A DNA stretch of 64,000 nt from NCBI GenBank assembly GCA_933228895.1, contig OW121846.1, positions 80,054,064 through 80,118,063 of the forward strand, written 5' to 3'. The notes beneath the pieces were generated by a model. The model saw nothing but the letters and a program-made list of their open reading frames with translations. It was not told the origin of the DNA and did no database searches. Made by a program: the position numbers and the translations under genes. Positions 10,201-22,565 of the stretch are shown here, in pieces; positions within the stretch are counted from its first letter, which is position 1, and the number at the start of each line of letters is the position of its first letter. Source of the stretch: Platycnemis pennipes (lineage: Eukaryota; Arthropoda; Insecta; Odonata; Platycnemididae).

Positions 10201-13077
10201 TTACATTTTAATTTTGAACTGATTTAAAGTATCACAGTTAATAATGTCGTCCGGTATATTATTCCATATTCTTATAGCAGAATTTAGGGTTGACAATTGG
10301 TACACCGTAGTTCTGCAATTTGGAATTTTGAATCGTCTTCTAGCTCTTACTGTTCTGCAAGCTTCACTCTGGTTACGTATGATCATTTCATACAGATAAT
10401 CGGGTGTTTTACATGACAAAATTTTGTATACAAACACAGATTATTGAAAATTCGTTTTCTGTTGAGGTTTCAACCACTGCAACTTAGTGTAAAAAGGAGT
10501 GACATGATCCTGGATATGTATATCATATATGTATCTAATCATAGAATTTAACAGTGCTTGCAACTTCTTATATAGTTCACCCGTTAGGTCAGAAAACACA
10601 AGAGAACAATAATCCATATGTGGAACCAACAAGGTATTAACCAATTTTTTTCGAACCTCTATTGGCATTAGGCGTTTGAATTGTTTGATCTGTGCTAACG
10701 TTTTATATACCTTGTTGGAAATAGCGGATACATGTTCATTCCACGTTAGCGTGTTGCTGATATTAACCCCTAAGTTTTTTACCATATCTGAATAGCCAAT
10801 ATCAATGCCTTCAACTTTTATTTTCGGTATTCTATCATAATTAAGTTTTTTGACATACTTAGCGGTACCAATAATAATAGCTTTAGTTTTTTGAGGGTTA
10901 AGTTTTAGTAAATTCGTCCTGGCCCAATCACAGATATGATTAACATCTTCATTTAATTTTTTAATGGCATTATCGATATTTGTTGGATGACAGTCAAGGT
11001 AAATTTGTAAATCGTCTGCGTAGAGGTGATAGTTCGAGTGGGAGATTGAACGTGGCAAATCTCTTATGAAAATTGAAAATAAGAGGGGACCAAGTATTCA
11101 ACCCTGAGGCACACCACGTGATACTTCCGAGAAGCTAGACAGTTTGCCGTCATCTCCTTTTGCTGCTTGAGTTCTCTGAGACAAGTAGGAACGGAACCAT
11201 GTAATCACTGGGATAGAAAATCCCAGTTGGTACATTTTATCCAGCAACAAATCGTGATTAACACAATCAAAAGCCTTTGAAAAATCAAAAAGTACAAGAA
11301 TAGTAACTCTCTTTTGGTCTATTGAGAGACGAATGTCTTCAGTAACTCTAATGAGAGTCGTTTGTGTGCTATGTCCCTTTCGAAAACCTGACTGATACTT
11401 ATCCAGTAAATTATTAGATGATAGGAAATCTAATACCGAGTTGTAGACGAATCTCTCAAGTGGTTTAGAGGCGATGGGCAGCAGTGAAATAGGGCGGTAA
11501 TGAGATAGTTCGGTAGGGTTTCGAATTTTCTTTATAGGCTTTATAATTGCTCTCTTCCAAGAAACAGGAAAAACGGAATAGTTTAGTGAGCAATTGTAAA
11601 TATCAAGCAGTGCCGGAAATATTACACTCATAACCATTTTCAGCGTTTTATTATTAATCCCATCATTTCCAGCAGCGTTAGACTTGATGCAATGGAAACA
11701 TTTTAACATTATCTCGGGAGTTAAATTAGGGAAGTAAAACGTATTATTTCCAAATTCATTAACTTTGGACAAGTTGACTCCTGCAGCATTATCACGACAA
11801 ATGGTAGAACCTGTGGTTGATCCGGGGGTGGTGTTGACTGATAAGCTGATAAAGTATTCGTTTAATTTGTCCATGGGGACACTGAGTTTACTACCATCAT
11901 TCCGAGACTTAATCAGTCCAAGCCTTCGAATTTCGTTCCATATAGTTTTAGAATCCCACTTATCCATAAAACACTGATTATAATAATCTTCCTTAGCCTT
12001 TTTCATAATACTTTGCGCCACATTTCTCAGTTTTTTGTACTCCTGAAATAGTTCTTTAGATTTACTTCTTGTGTATCTGCGGCGAATTATGTCCCTTTTA
12101 TTTATGATATGCTTTATTTCCGGAGTAATCCATGGACATTGATTTCGCTTCGGAGTAAACCTTTTTAAAGGGGCATGAACATCTAGTAATTGATTTAAAT
12201 TAAGCATTAGGATTGATACCTTCGTATCAACAGAATTTGTAGTCATGAAGTCTATCCATGGCAAATTATCAAAATCTTCTTGAAAATTATGGAGATCGAA
12301 TTTACTAAAATCGCGGTAGAAAATTAACTTCTCTTTGATTTTAGTTACCTTGAAATTAAATTTTATGTATATTAAATCGTGGTCAGATAGGAAAGGAACT
12401 GGAAATTGACCATGTTCCTTAATTTTAGAAAGATCATCTACAATTAATAAATCTAATAAGGTACTTGATGTGGGCCGATGATGAGTCGGATGAGATGGTA
12501 CTAAAGAAAGATTGAACCTGTAACAAAGGTTCTTTATATAATTACTATCGTGCGTTGTTTTTAAAAGATCCGAGTTAAAGTCACCACATATTACTATGTT
12601 ATTAAAGGACGGAAGGAAGCCTGCCAGTGTGCATTCAAAACATTCACTCAAGTAACCTACCTTAGGAGGTCTATACACAACTCCGAATAGAATCTTTCCG
12701 AAAGAGCATGATATTTCAACAAACATAAATTCTGGCTTAAATTTTTCATTGACGCAGGACAGTATATTTGAGTTTAAATCCTCTTTAATATATACACATA
12801 CTCCTCCACCACTTCGTTCCAACCTGTCGTTACGTAACAATGTATAATTTTCCAAATTTACATATTCCGTGGGCATGGATGGTTTCAACCACGACTCGGA
12901 AATTGCTATCACATGATAATCACTACGAACAAAGTGCTTACGAAATTCATCAATATGAGCTGGTAACGACTGAGCGTTTACATGACATATATTCAGGTTT
13001 TGATATAAAATACTACTATGAATATTTGAGGTTACACGCGTCGAGTTAGAATTGTCAGCATTATTATATGTGAGCAC
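10201..13077 (-). pseudogene. LINE-1 ORF2: endonuclease plus reverse transcriptase, two stops
   Basis: A single frame of 959 codons, including its terminal stop, runs without frameshift from the ATG at 13077 to the stop at 10201-10203. It is interrupted by TGA at 11098-11100 and TAA at 10441-10443. The N-terminal apurinic-type endonuclease shows LNICHVNAQSLPAHIDEF, ISESWLKP, GGGVCVYIKEDL, VVYRPP, CGDFNSD and SDHDLIYIKF. The reverse transcriptase shows HYRPISLLPIASKPLERFVY, YQSGFRKGHST, LFDFSKAFDCVNHDLLLDKM, RGVPQG (the stop falls right after it), GPLLFSIF and the catalytic YADDLQIYL. A C-terminal segment ends in WNNIPDDI. The protein would nick target DNA and prime reverse transcription there. 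Catalytic residues are intact; only the stops disable it. Confidence 0.9.
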
Positions 13078-13104
13078 TCCACCTCTTGAACCTCCAAGTT
13101 CATG

Positions 13105-13745
13105 TCATTGCAGGGCATGGAGATCGTCTTCAGTGCGTAAAAGGAGCCGCTCACTCCCATCAAACTCCCTTGCAAATATTTTCCCCCCTCTGATCCATAA
13201 ATATTTGAGTTTACCATTCTTTTTAAGCTCTCTCGCCTTTGAATACACTTTGCGATTTACAGCACTGAGTGATTCATTTACATAAATGAGGTGGCCAGGG
13301 GAATCGCTCAAACCAATGTCTTTTGTTGAAAAACTTCTTTTTACTTGTCGAGCTTCCAGCATTTCTCGTACTAAATTCGATCTCATGAATCGAACCCGGA
13401 TGGAAGGGGGTCTACTGTTGGGTTGGTTTGAACGGGCCTTAAGTCTGTTTACATAATCGACATCACTAGCTTCAATTTTGACCCCAAGGCCCAGCCCTAC
13501 TTTACAAACAAGGGCCTCCAATACCTCACCAGACTTAAACGGAATCCCGTGAATTTCTACGACATTCCGTAGAGAGTCCTCCTCCCACGTGTTCAACTGA
13601 GCTTCAAGGTTACGGACTCGCTTTAACAAGATTTCATTTTCGGCCACCATGCCGTCAAATTTACCATTGATGTTTGATAGTGATTCGTTAATGAGAGAAA
13701 TGGTTTTGCTATGTTCGTTGATTAAGCATTCCCTAATAAGGAGAC
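13105..13745 (-). CDS. LINE-1 ORF1 protein, coiled coil plus FP-like RNA-binding domain (5' truncated)
   Basis: The frame is open from upstream of 13745 to the stop at 13105. A coiled-coil-like stretch (ENEILLKRVRNLEAQLN) precedes RNVVEIHGIPFKSGE, DVDYVNRLKAR, SIRVRFMRSNLVREML, IYVNESLSAVNRKVYSKARE and YLWIRGGKIFAREFDGSE. This layout matches the Baculo_FP-like domain known in ORF1 proteins of arthropod LINEs, which bind the element RNA. The open frame continues upstream to 13950, but residues before about SLLIRECLINEH lie in unrelated flanking sequence, so the true start has been lost. The gap to ORF2 is 27 bases. LINE-2 carries a decayed relative. Confidence 0.75.
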
Positions 13746-13759
13746 TAATAAGGAGAAGG

Positions 13760-13952
13760 CCAAGATTTTTTAGCGCAATAACTACTATGGAATATCTCCA
13801 CTTGAACCGAAGATATACTTTGTTCGACATCATTTGGAATACGGGGCCAGTGCATAGAATCCTTAAGAAAAAAGCTTTAAATAACGAATTGGAGCGTGTA
13901 CGACGAAGATCAGAAAGACTTTTAAAGGAACGGTACGATAGTGTAACCATCT
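13760..13952 (+). pseudogene. LINE reverse transcriptase C-terminal fragment
   Basis: Plus-strand residues NNELERVRRRSERLLKERYD resemble the segment just before the conserved LINE-C tail motif (AARCVKRSYDRLSSV in LINE-C, FVKGRYDNYINV in the copy near 53.9 kb). It abuts the 5' end of LINE-1, which suggests that LINE-1 jumped into or next to this older relic. Only about 50 residues are readable. Confidence 0.4.
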
Positions 13953-15804
13953 AATTGATGAGCAAAAATGGGAATGCTGGTGAAGTATTCACGGGTTCTC
14001 CACCGGGGCAGGTAAACGGCTAATGGCGAAGTTTCGATTGCTGCGGGAAAACACCAGATGTTTCAAAAATGGGAATATTTTTTAGAGGGTAGGTTGAATA
14101 ATGGACTTTATCTATAAACATAGGCCCAAGACTATATTTCCACCAATTAAATTAAAAACATTTAGCAAACTCCAACTTACTTTGATGGACTGGACCGTTA
14201 GCAAAATATTAAAGAACATTTTTGGCCGCTCTGACCCTTAAAATAGCCTTATTTCCTCGTAAGAGTAGGGATACGAATAGCTGTCCAATAATTCCAATTT
14301 TAGAAATACAAGTGTAGCATAGGTAGTTAAATGTTGGTGTAAGAAATTAAAGGATTTACAAACAACAGCCCGTTTGTGCAGGGCATTCATCATGTATATG
14401 CACCACCTTTACTTTACCGTCTTTTATTAGATTTTTCATATGATTTATTCTGGTAAAAATGTTTCTGGCGGGCGCTTTGCCCAGGATTGATAAGAAAATC
14501 TCTCTTAAGAATGGCATTTGTCCATTTCCTCAAAATTACTAGTTTCTTTGGTACTAAGACAATCGGTTCATTCCGGTTTACTATCATAACCAGATGTTTA
14601 TCCTGGTTCGATAAAACGTTGCCCTGGCACCCTTATAAACAAAAATTCTTTGAGCACTTGAAGTAAAATAAGTATTTAAAACCTGCTTCTACTGAAAATA
14701 TTATAAAAAAACACGGATCATATACGTGTCCTCGCCATGCTAAGTAAATGTTTACTAGGGCGAACTACAGTGCAGCTATTAATTCGGACTCTTCTAGGCC
14801 TCAATAGCTGCGACAAGGATAGCGGGAAGTGGCCAGTCCTGATTATTCTAAATCCTTGTTTCGGACCAATGAGGTCCGAAACCTCCAAGATCCTTACGAG
14901 GCACTTGAGGATCGTTTTTAATTCGAGTAGTAGGTACGAAATACCGAATATAATCCACGAAGAGCTATAAAGTCTGTTCTACAGGGGTCTGTCCATTGTA
15001 GATTAAGAATATCGGTTATAAGACAACAGGTAGCATTAAGCAGAGACTGAAATGGTGAGAATAAATTAAAAAATCATCGCCTGATTTCAAATAAGGTTCA
15101 GTCATGCGGTATTTCGTAAAAAAATTTAAAAAATTAATAGAGGAGTTTCAAAATACACCTGATCAAAAACTACTGGTTCGTAACATGTTAACAACGGTTT
15201 AGGGAATAAAAGAAACAAAAAGCGCGGTCATAGTCGTCTCTTGCAGGATTGGCATCGCACTCGCTCTGAGTACATGCGTCAGTTCGGGCACGGGAACATG
15301 CAAAGTTGTTGGTATAATGTAGTCATGCCCGCCTCGCGATTGGACACAAGAGACTTCGGACCGCGCTAACACGATGAATGACTGCTACTGCTTTATATAC
15401 CTCCCGGTGCTCAGTGAAAAAAAATCGCGAGAACTGAGATGAATATCGTTTGTTAAATAGACTCTTTGAAAGTAACGTCGTTCTTTTACACAGTCCTTTT
15501 ATATCACCAAAAATACCTTAAAACAGTTTGTCAAAATATGCTGGTCGATGCATACTTTTATCAGAGAACGTGTTGCACAGCGGGTCCAGTGTGGAGTGCT
15601 CAATTGTTACGAACTCAGAAGTTAAATTTTAAAGGTTTAATTTAGCTTAACCTTTACCTACATTCTTTTTCTCGGGTATTCATTTACATTTAGTTATAGA
15701 TATCGAAAATCTGAATATATTGCAGATATGTAAGTAAGAACATGTAATTTAACGTTTAACTGATAAGTTAAATACATATAAGTTATATAATATAAGTTAA
15801 TTTC

Positions 15805-15872
15805 CATGTGAAAAACACATTAAATGCCATGTGAAAAACACATTAAATGCCATGTGAAAACACAATAATTGC
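15805..15872 (+). repeat. 23-bp tandem repeat in R copy 3
   Basis: CATGTGAAAAACACATTAAA plus TGC occurs twice exactly (15805-15850), then once in a 22-base variant (15851-15872), followed by CAAGTGAAAAATTG. Copies 1 and 2 of R carry fewer units, so this is copy-number variation between repeat copies. Confidence 0.75.
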
Positions 15873-16221
15873 CAAGTGAAAAATTGACATTACTCTACAT
15901 TTAGCGTTTGTCTTGACTAATTCTAGTGATATTTCAGTGAGAACTGAGAATGTGGTCGTTTGAAAAATTAAAAGGTAACAAACTCGTTACCGAGATGCTT
16001 CACTGGATAGACGCTAAGAACATGGCTCAAGATTTTAAAGGATCATTTCTGTTAGACTCTCATTTCTCGCAATCTGACAACAGAGTTGTGGAAAGCTTAT
16101 CTTTTTCTAGGTAGCGAATTAAAAATGAAAGTGACAGCTAAACGTGCTAAAGACTCCTGAACCTGGAGTAATCCAGAATTTAAAGTGGCTCTATCCAGCC
16201 TACACGAAGAATAAAGAAAAA

Positions 16222-16488
16222 ACCAACATTTTAATTGCTATAAAAACGGAAGGTGCTAAGTACCTCAGAAATGCTACAAAACCGTTAGCATATACCCTCG
16301 GAGATCTCGGATGTAGAGGAAGTTTCCCAGCTCGGCAGCGAGCATTTCCTCGGGTAAGTGAGCGGTGGAATTCCAGGAAAAACACGGCGTCCTGATGAAG
16401 AGAATTACGGCGTGCTGCGCTTATCCACAATTCGCTGAGTTATCTCGAAACGACAAAGAGTTCGTGGAGTTCGGAGAAAATAAGCACA
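16222..16488 (+). other. Segment present only in R copy 3
   Basis: Copies 1 and 2 run directly from the AATAAAGAAATAAAG equivalent to ACATGCCTTG, while copy 3 carries about 270 extra bases between them. The extra sequence is less AT-rich than its surroundings and shows no terminal repeats. It may be ancestral R sequence lost from the other copies, or an insertion. An open frame (16144-16395, 83 codons) crosses it, without recognised motifs. Confidence 0.6.
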
Positions 16489-17439
16489 TGCCTTGTCAAG
16501 TGTCTGTGTATAGTAATGGATGACTTTAATTTCATTTTTATGTTCGTTTTACCTAGCCATAACTGAGCGCCTTCTGTGATGTGATTGCCTTATCAACTGA
16601 TAAAAGTTGTATTTTAAATTACGTATTCGTATTTAAAATATTTCGTAAAAACGATTGACGTAGTATAGGAATGAGAAAGTTACCTTGATAGATAAAAACT
16701 GAAAATAGGCTGTTAGAATGGATTTAAGGCAACTGGTAATAGATCTATAATTCTTGTAAGTAATTAATAAATTAAAATAGCTTAGCCTACTGGATGTGAG
16801 GAAATCTTAGGCATAAAAACATCAATTATCTTTTATAAATATAGAGGTAAACAGAAAATACTGTGAGGAACATGTGTATATATGGATATGAAGAACATTT
16901 ACCAAATTATCGATTGTTTAAATGAACAAATCTCTTTTGGGCCATGGCTGAATATATTTGTGTTAGAAGGATACGGATAAATTTGTGCTCACAATTCAAA
17001 TTGTTAACTACAGAGGTTCTGAAACGCTTCAGTTTGCTTCATTTGTATCCAAAATGCATTGTAAAATATTTGAAAATTCATTTCAATATTTTTTCTTTCA
17101 TAACTCGAGGCACCGGGCTAGTAAGTCAATTGTCTCGAGTAGAAAATATCACGTAGTTATTCTCGGTTGACAAATCATAGTTAATTATGAAATCAAGATG
17201 AATTATAAATGAATATAACGTGAGGTAAACGAGAGATGACCACTTTTTCTCGTGGCAAGTTATGGTACATGAATATACCGGGAGTCAAACCCCAATTTTT
17301 TTTTCTAAATTTGATGCCACAAAAAGAATAATGCTCGGCACCGGATTCACTTTTTGAGTGGAACGTGTTTCAGGTAATTCTGTTCAAGTGGAAGAAATTG
17401 CTTGTTGACGCCTGTGGGGAGAAAAGTCCGAGAAAGGCA

Positions 17440-20400
17440 ATCTACATCTATACGATACTCTGCAAGCCTTTGCGAGGGTGTGCGGCAGGGTGTGAAGATC
17501 ACCAAACATGCACTACCGACAAGCAAACAAGCAACTACAGGATTTCATGCAACTCTATAGCTGTAGAGTATTTAAGGGATTAGTACACGCATCATGAACT
17601 AAAGACTACTCTAAAATATTTACCCAAACTATCCCTTTGCTATGTTGCTTATACTGTTCTCTTATAGTTCGGGAGAAAAATGTCATTTTGAATCTATCAG
17701 CATGACAATCTATCTCGCTAATCTCATTTATCTGGTCGAATCTAGCATAATACGCTGAAGTTTTTACTATGTGACTAATGTATTCTGAAAAGCCATCCGA
17801 TTGAAATTTCTCTAATAGATTTAATCTCTACTTAAACCTACGCTATGATAATGATTCCCACCCTAATACTTGTATTAATTCTGATACACTACTCAACCTA
17901 TCGTAAGACCTCTTAACGCATCTAGCTGCTCTAAGCTGCACACTGTCTAGTTCTTTCATCAAAACTAATTCATTCGGATCCCATACACTGGCTGCGTACT
18001 CATGTTGGGGCCTTAATAGTGAAAAGTAATTGGCTCTTTTGTCTTCTTATCACATATCCCAGGAATTCTTTTTATAAATCCTAGCTTTCTCTTCGCTCGG
18101 CCACATATTTCCCGGATGTCTTCCCCAAGATAAATATTTAGTGATTTTTACACCTAAATAACTTATTGTTTTAACGCTTTCGGTCTTCATGTTGCTAATT
18201 TTTTAGGATCACTATCAAATTATTCCTCCTCCAAAAATTCATAGCTAAAGACTTTTTAAGGTTAAGCTCTAACTACCATTTGCCGCACCACTCTTCAATT
18301 GCGTCTAAAGCTTTGCTAAGCGATTTACTGTCTTCTTCTTTCGATATACCCCTCTACACTGCCGCATCGTCTATAAAAAGTCTATACTTACTACTAACTA
18401 CGGTACCCAAATCGTTTAATGTATCAAAGAAAAAGGGTGGACCTACTACGCTACCCTGGGAAATTCCCGATGTGACTTTGATTGTGTCCGGCATGATACC
18501 ATCTATGACAACACTCTGCTTTCGTCCACTTAAGAATTTTTTACCCAATATACGTCTTTTTTTATACGGAATCTCTCTAACTTCAATATTAACTTATCCA
18601 TAGGGACCTTATCGAATTATTTTTTTAAATCTAGAAATATCGCATCAACTTCAGTACTGTTTTCGCAATAGACTAAAATATCGTGTATGCATAAAGCTAA
18701 TTGTGTCTTGCAAGATTTACCTTTCCGGAACCCATGTTGGCTGTTTATGAGCAGTCCCTGACTATCCAAATGCCCCATGATTGAACTGACTAAAATGTTC
18801 TCAAATACCTTACAAGAGATTGACGTGAGTGAAATGGGTCTGTAGTTACTACGTTCTTCCCTATCACCGCTTTTCAAAATAGGTGTAATATTAGCTACTT
18901 TCCAATCCTTGAGTACTGTGTGGTTCTTTAGTGCTTTATTGAATATTATTTCTAGATAGGGAGTTAGTTCAGAAGCTAAAGTTTTATATACTCTAGAAGG
19001 AATTTGACCAGGACCTGGTGATTTGATTTTACTAATGTTTTTTAACTACTGCTCTATTGCGCGATATGAAATTTTTAATTCCAGTATTTGTTCACTGAAG
19101 TGTTCAACAGTGATTCCACTGCGTTGTGTGACGATGAATTGAATACGCTTTGGGAGAAGGTGTTTTAAGAATTGGCTTTTTCTACACTGCTAGTGTCTCT
19201 TATTCCTTTATCGATTTAAGTGTGTGCACTGTGGACCTATTTCCCTGAAGCTCTCTTACATATAACCTCAACTCTTTAGGATTGCTATCTAAAAATTCTC
19301 CTAATATCTTGCTCTTGAAACGTAATGCGGTTGCCGACATGATTTTCTTGCTAATGCTCTCGATTTTTTATAGTTTTCAACTGACTCATTTTTTCCTCTA
19401 CCGATAGACTCCGTCATGCATTTTTCATCCTAGCGTGGCATACCCTTTGTCGCTTTAATTTCTAAGCTCCGCGATTTCCTAACCTCCGCGTTGTACCACC
19501 TTGGCTCTGTATTAACAATTATGAAATTAGGTTATGTATTTATTAACTGCTTTACGGGTAACCTCAAGAAATTCTCTCCACGAATCCTTCTTATCTAATC
19601 CTTTGCTTTTTTCGCTTTACACATAATATGATTACGTTACCTCCTCTTTCATACCGTCGTAATAGCCCTCGCCAGATACGTTTTCCCTCCTCCTTTTTTT
19701 ATGTCTTTGAGACGCTTCACTACATTTCACATACACAATCTTATGGTCACTAATTCCTGTGTTTGTAACTGTATTTAGAACTCTTTCGAGTATTTGTAGC
19801 TAATAAGTCTAGAATGTTGTTTTCCCTGGTCGGTTCTGTTACTAGCTTTTGTATAGCATGTGAAGTAAACATATACAACGGTGATTCGCAGAGTTCCTTA
19901 CCCTTACCTCCTGCAAAAAAAATACACTTATTCCAATCTATCGATGGGAGATTGAAGTCTCCGCCTAAATATTATTCCTCTATCAATGTTCTGAAAAAGA
20001 AATGTGCCTATCTTTGACTCTAGTTCCATCACTGAATTGACGTCTGCATCACGTGGCCTGTAATATAAAACTACACATATATTTCTTGTGTTACTAGGTT
20101 TACTTTTAACGGAACTCCAAATCCTTCATATATTTTGCCTTGAAATAAATTCTCTTCTACTGACAAAAGAGTCCTTTACAGCTATAAATACTCCTCCATT
20201 TCTGCTTACTCTATCCTTTCTGTTTACGGTAAAACATTTCGGGAATACTTCATAATCTGGTATGTATGATAGCCAGCGTTATGTGCCTACGATTATATCT
20301 GCATCAGTACTTTTATGAGGTGGTAAAATTCTACAACTTTATTTCTTAAACTACGACAATACAATACTATCACTGAAATGCTTTCCCCCAATCTTTTTTT

Positions 20401-20600
20401 CTCTTGGCCCTTTTTTCCAACTAAAATTTTCCTCGATAATTTTTTACCTCCTGGTACACACCAGGAGATTACCCGTTCTTCGTCACCTCTCCCTTGGGAT
20501 TCACCACGTCCATCCTAACGGGCCCTGGCACGCATCAAGTCCGCTACCCGGCGGAAATTGGAGCTACCTATCACTAATACTCCCTCCCTACCCTCCCGGT
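17440..20600 (-). pseudogene. LINE-C, decayed non-LTR retrotransposon
   Basis: Reading the minus strand from right to left: an endonuclease start near 20340 (LPPHKSTDADIIVGT, DYEVFPKCFTVNRKDR, GGVFIAVKDSFVSRREF, VLYYRPRDADVN); a degraded middle with stops; reverse transcriptase at 18877-18617 (SNYRPISLTSISCKVFENIL, HGFRKGKSCKTQLA, DAIFLDLKK) and 18548-18354 (SGISQGSVVGP, LFIDDAAV, where LFADDA is usual); and a C-terminal block near 17950-17640 (AARCVKRSYDRLSSVSELIQ, LGWESLS, ADRFKMTFFSRTIRE). The 3' end carries a tail motif (CTTGCAGAGTATCGTATAGA, then TGTAGATT at about 17478-17443). Many stops make it inactive. Its 3' region recurs near 29.5, 36.95, 40.2 and 53.9-54.4 kb. Confidence 0.8.
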
Positions 20601-21400
20601 TCCAAGTCGGCAAAGCCTCCCAAGACGGAGCGTTCAATGCACCGATTTCCATCAAACCTAAATTAGAAAGGTAGATTAAAAAGACACTTGATTACCGAAT
20701 ATACGTAGGTACTTCAAAATTTAACCTGTTGAGCAGCAAGCAGGCGCGATCGTGATCCTAGATTCTTATGTCGTGTGGTTTCATATAAGTTATTTGGGAT
20801 ATTAGATGTTCTCGAAGCAGATGCGGTACGTTGAAACATATATCTTATGGTTTGCATCGTAATGCTAATTCAAAGAATAAATATTCTCATCTTCAGTTTT
20901 TTTCAATTGTGTTTAAATTTAAGTGTTTATGTTTACAAGTAAGCTATTTATCACGAATCTGTCGTTCATGCTTTCCTTCGAAAGGTGAAAATAACTTACT
21001 GCTTGCAATTACCAAAAGTTAGAACCTCTAATAGTGAAACGTAAGCAGCTACAGGTTCAGTCTTCGAAACACATTTGAAATAATTTTAGCAAACCACGTC
21101 AAACATGGCATGTTTGTGATGAAAAAGATTATTCGTGACATGTGTCCGGAACATTTCCCTCGTACCCTGATTACTGATTTTAAAACATCAGTAGTTCGAC
21201 TACCGGTGCTTTTTTTGTTCTAAGTGCTGCGCAATTATGATACAATTAAGCATTATTTAGCTTCAAGAATTGTAAAAGTAAATATAAACAGACTGAACGC
21301 TCAAACATGCAAACTAGGGCGGATAGGAAAAATCGATTTTTCGCGGAGAAACTTGGCCCTTTGAAAAATGTTTTCGAAGTGAATCAAAATGAGACTAGAA
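20600..21400. other. No gene seen between LINE-C and R copy 2
   Basis: Positions 20600-20690 may still belong to the 5' part of LINE-C. The rest is AT-rich with only short frames in all directions. I see no repeat match inside the window, no RNA-like fold and no transposon terminus. Confidence 0.5.
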
Positions 21401-22189
21401 AACTTTGGAACCTCTAGTTCAACCCTAGACCCTCGCGCCGTGGCCATTTAAGGGAAGGGTGGATGAAAATAAAAAAGTCATGTTTTTAAAGCAGTTCCCC
21501 ATGGGTGTTGCCGAGTTGCGGCCCTTTGAAGCAAACATTTAGTCCATTTGGACGTATCTACAGCCGTTAAGCCACAAATAGGGGCGTTTACTCGGAAACG
21601 AAATCGCAATTTTGTACACGAAATCGTTAGATGGAAAAGAAAAACGAATTTAAGTGAAAAAATTAATCTCTTAACCACAACCATTCACTCATAAATCAAA
21701 AATTAAAATAAGCTAAAGGTGACGCCTTCCGAAAATGCTGCTGTGATAACATTGATGTCATTCTCCTCCCGTCTTTGACTGCTTATAGGGGACGGGGAAG
21801 GGAGTGGAGAGGGCTTCTCGAAAGTTCTGCTCGCACAGATGCTGTCGTAACTGCTCCATTGGCAGAGCCAGCCGTGCCCCCCCCCCCTTTGCGATAAGGC
21901 GAAGTAGCGATGCGGGCTCAGTTGTGATTGGACGAAGTCTATACACGTCAGAGGTTGCACCACACCCACTTTTCCGAAAGGGTTAAAAACATCAGTTATT
22001 GCCGCTTATAACTCGGGAAATAATTGTCGGTTCAGAAATACGGGTCCTTTTATTTTACAAACTCTATCAGATTCGGCCATAAAAAAATATGGTAAACGAC
22101 CCCATTGTCTATTTTGAGTGCGCGGCCTCGCGTACATATGCACCGCCCACGCCGCGTCGCGGCGCTACGCTCCGAATTCCGCTCCACCC

Positions 22190-22310
22190 GTGAAACCCGT
22201 GGTTGTCCACCGGGAGAGAAAAAAGGCGAATGCCGATTCCATGGCTAACTCTGCAATCGAAACTTAAGCATTAGCCGTTTCCCTGACCCGGTGGACACCC
22301 CGCGAAGACT
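22190..22310. repeat. Foldback hairpin in R copy 2
   Basis: This has the same arms as in copy 1: GTCCACCGGGAGAG at about 22206 pairs with CCCTGACCCGGTGGAC ending near 22299, with a small inner hairpin in the loop. It is nearly identical to the copy at 2230-2350. Confidence 0.6.
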
Positions 22311-22454
22311 TCACCAGCAATTTGCTGCGATAAACAACAGATGTTTCAAAAATGGGAATATTTTTAGAGGGTAGGTTGAATAATGGACTTTATCTATAAA
22401 CTTAGGCCCAAGACTATATTTCCACCAATTAAATTAAAAACATTTAGCAAACTC

Positions 22455-22565
22455 CAACTTACTTTGATGGACTGGACCGTTAGCAAAATATTAAAGAACA
22501 TTTTTGCCGGTCTGACCCTTAAAATAGCCTTATTTCCTCGTAAGAGTAGGGATACGAATAGCTGT
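22455..22565 (+). pseudogene. LINE-C-like 3' remnant in R copy 2
   Basis: It matches 2489-2600 and, more distantly, the readable LINE-C tail at 54023-54145 (TTGATGGACTGGACCG; AGGGATACGAATAG). The protein frame is destroyed. Confidence 0.55.

Larger units (their letters stand above)
9645..13745 (-). mobile_element. LINE-1, nearly full-length non-LTR retrotransposon
   Basis: The order on the minus strand is ORF1 (13745-13105), ORF2 (13077-10201), a 3' UTR of about 550 bases, and a 3' terminus of ATT trinucleotides (AATAAT... at 9645-9664 on the plus strand). The 5' end lies near 13735-13755, where a CTAATAAGGAGA motif is repeated and sequence of another LINE begins on the opposite strand. ACTAATAA occurs at both borders and may be a short target duplication. 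Ordering and protein motifs suggest the CR1/Jockey-related group of endonuclease-bearing LINEs; I cannot fix the clade. It is the least decayed element in the window. Confidence 0.85.
14038..17388 (+). repeat. Long dispersed repeat R, copy 3 (shortened)
   Basis: Direct alignment with copy 1 starts at TTGCTGCG (14039, compare 2360) and ends at GTAATTCTGTTCAA (compare about 6277-6290). Differences from copies 1 and 2 include a deletion of roughly 660 bases joining the equivalents of 4441 and 5105, an extra segment at 16222-16488, and expansion of a 23-bp tandem repeat. The 65 bases just before it (13972-14037) match copy 1 only as reverse complement, being the second hairpin arm. LINE-1 and LINE-C lie on either side. 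No intact gene is present. Confidence 0.8.

Noticed and set aside
13105..13745. Baculovirus integration, because the ORF1 domain resembles the FP protein family
   Set aside because: The FP-like fold is a regular part of ORF1 in arthropod LINEs, and an endonuclease/reverse transcriptase follows directly; no viral gene is adjacent.
15805..15872. CRISPR-like array
   Set aside because: Adjacent units without spacers; a simple tandem repeat inside a eukaryotic transposon nest.
16394..16455. Hammerhead motif from CTGATGA (16394) and GAAAC (16448)
   Set aside because: Only a four-pair stem with a very long loop is possible and there is no convincing stem I or cleavage site.
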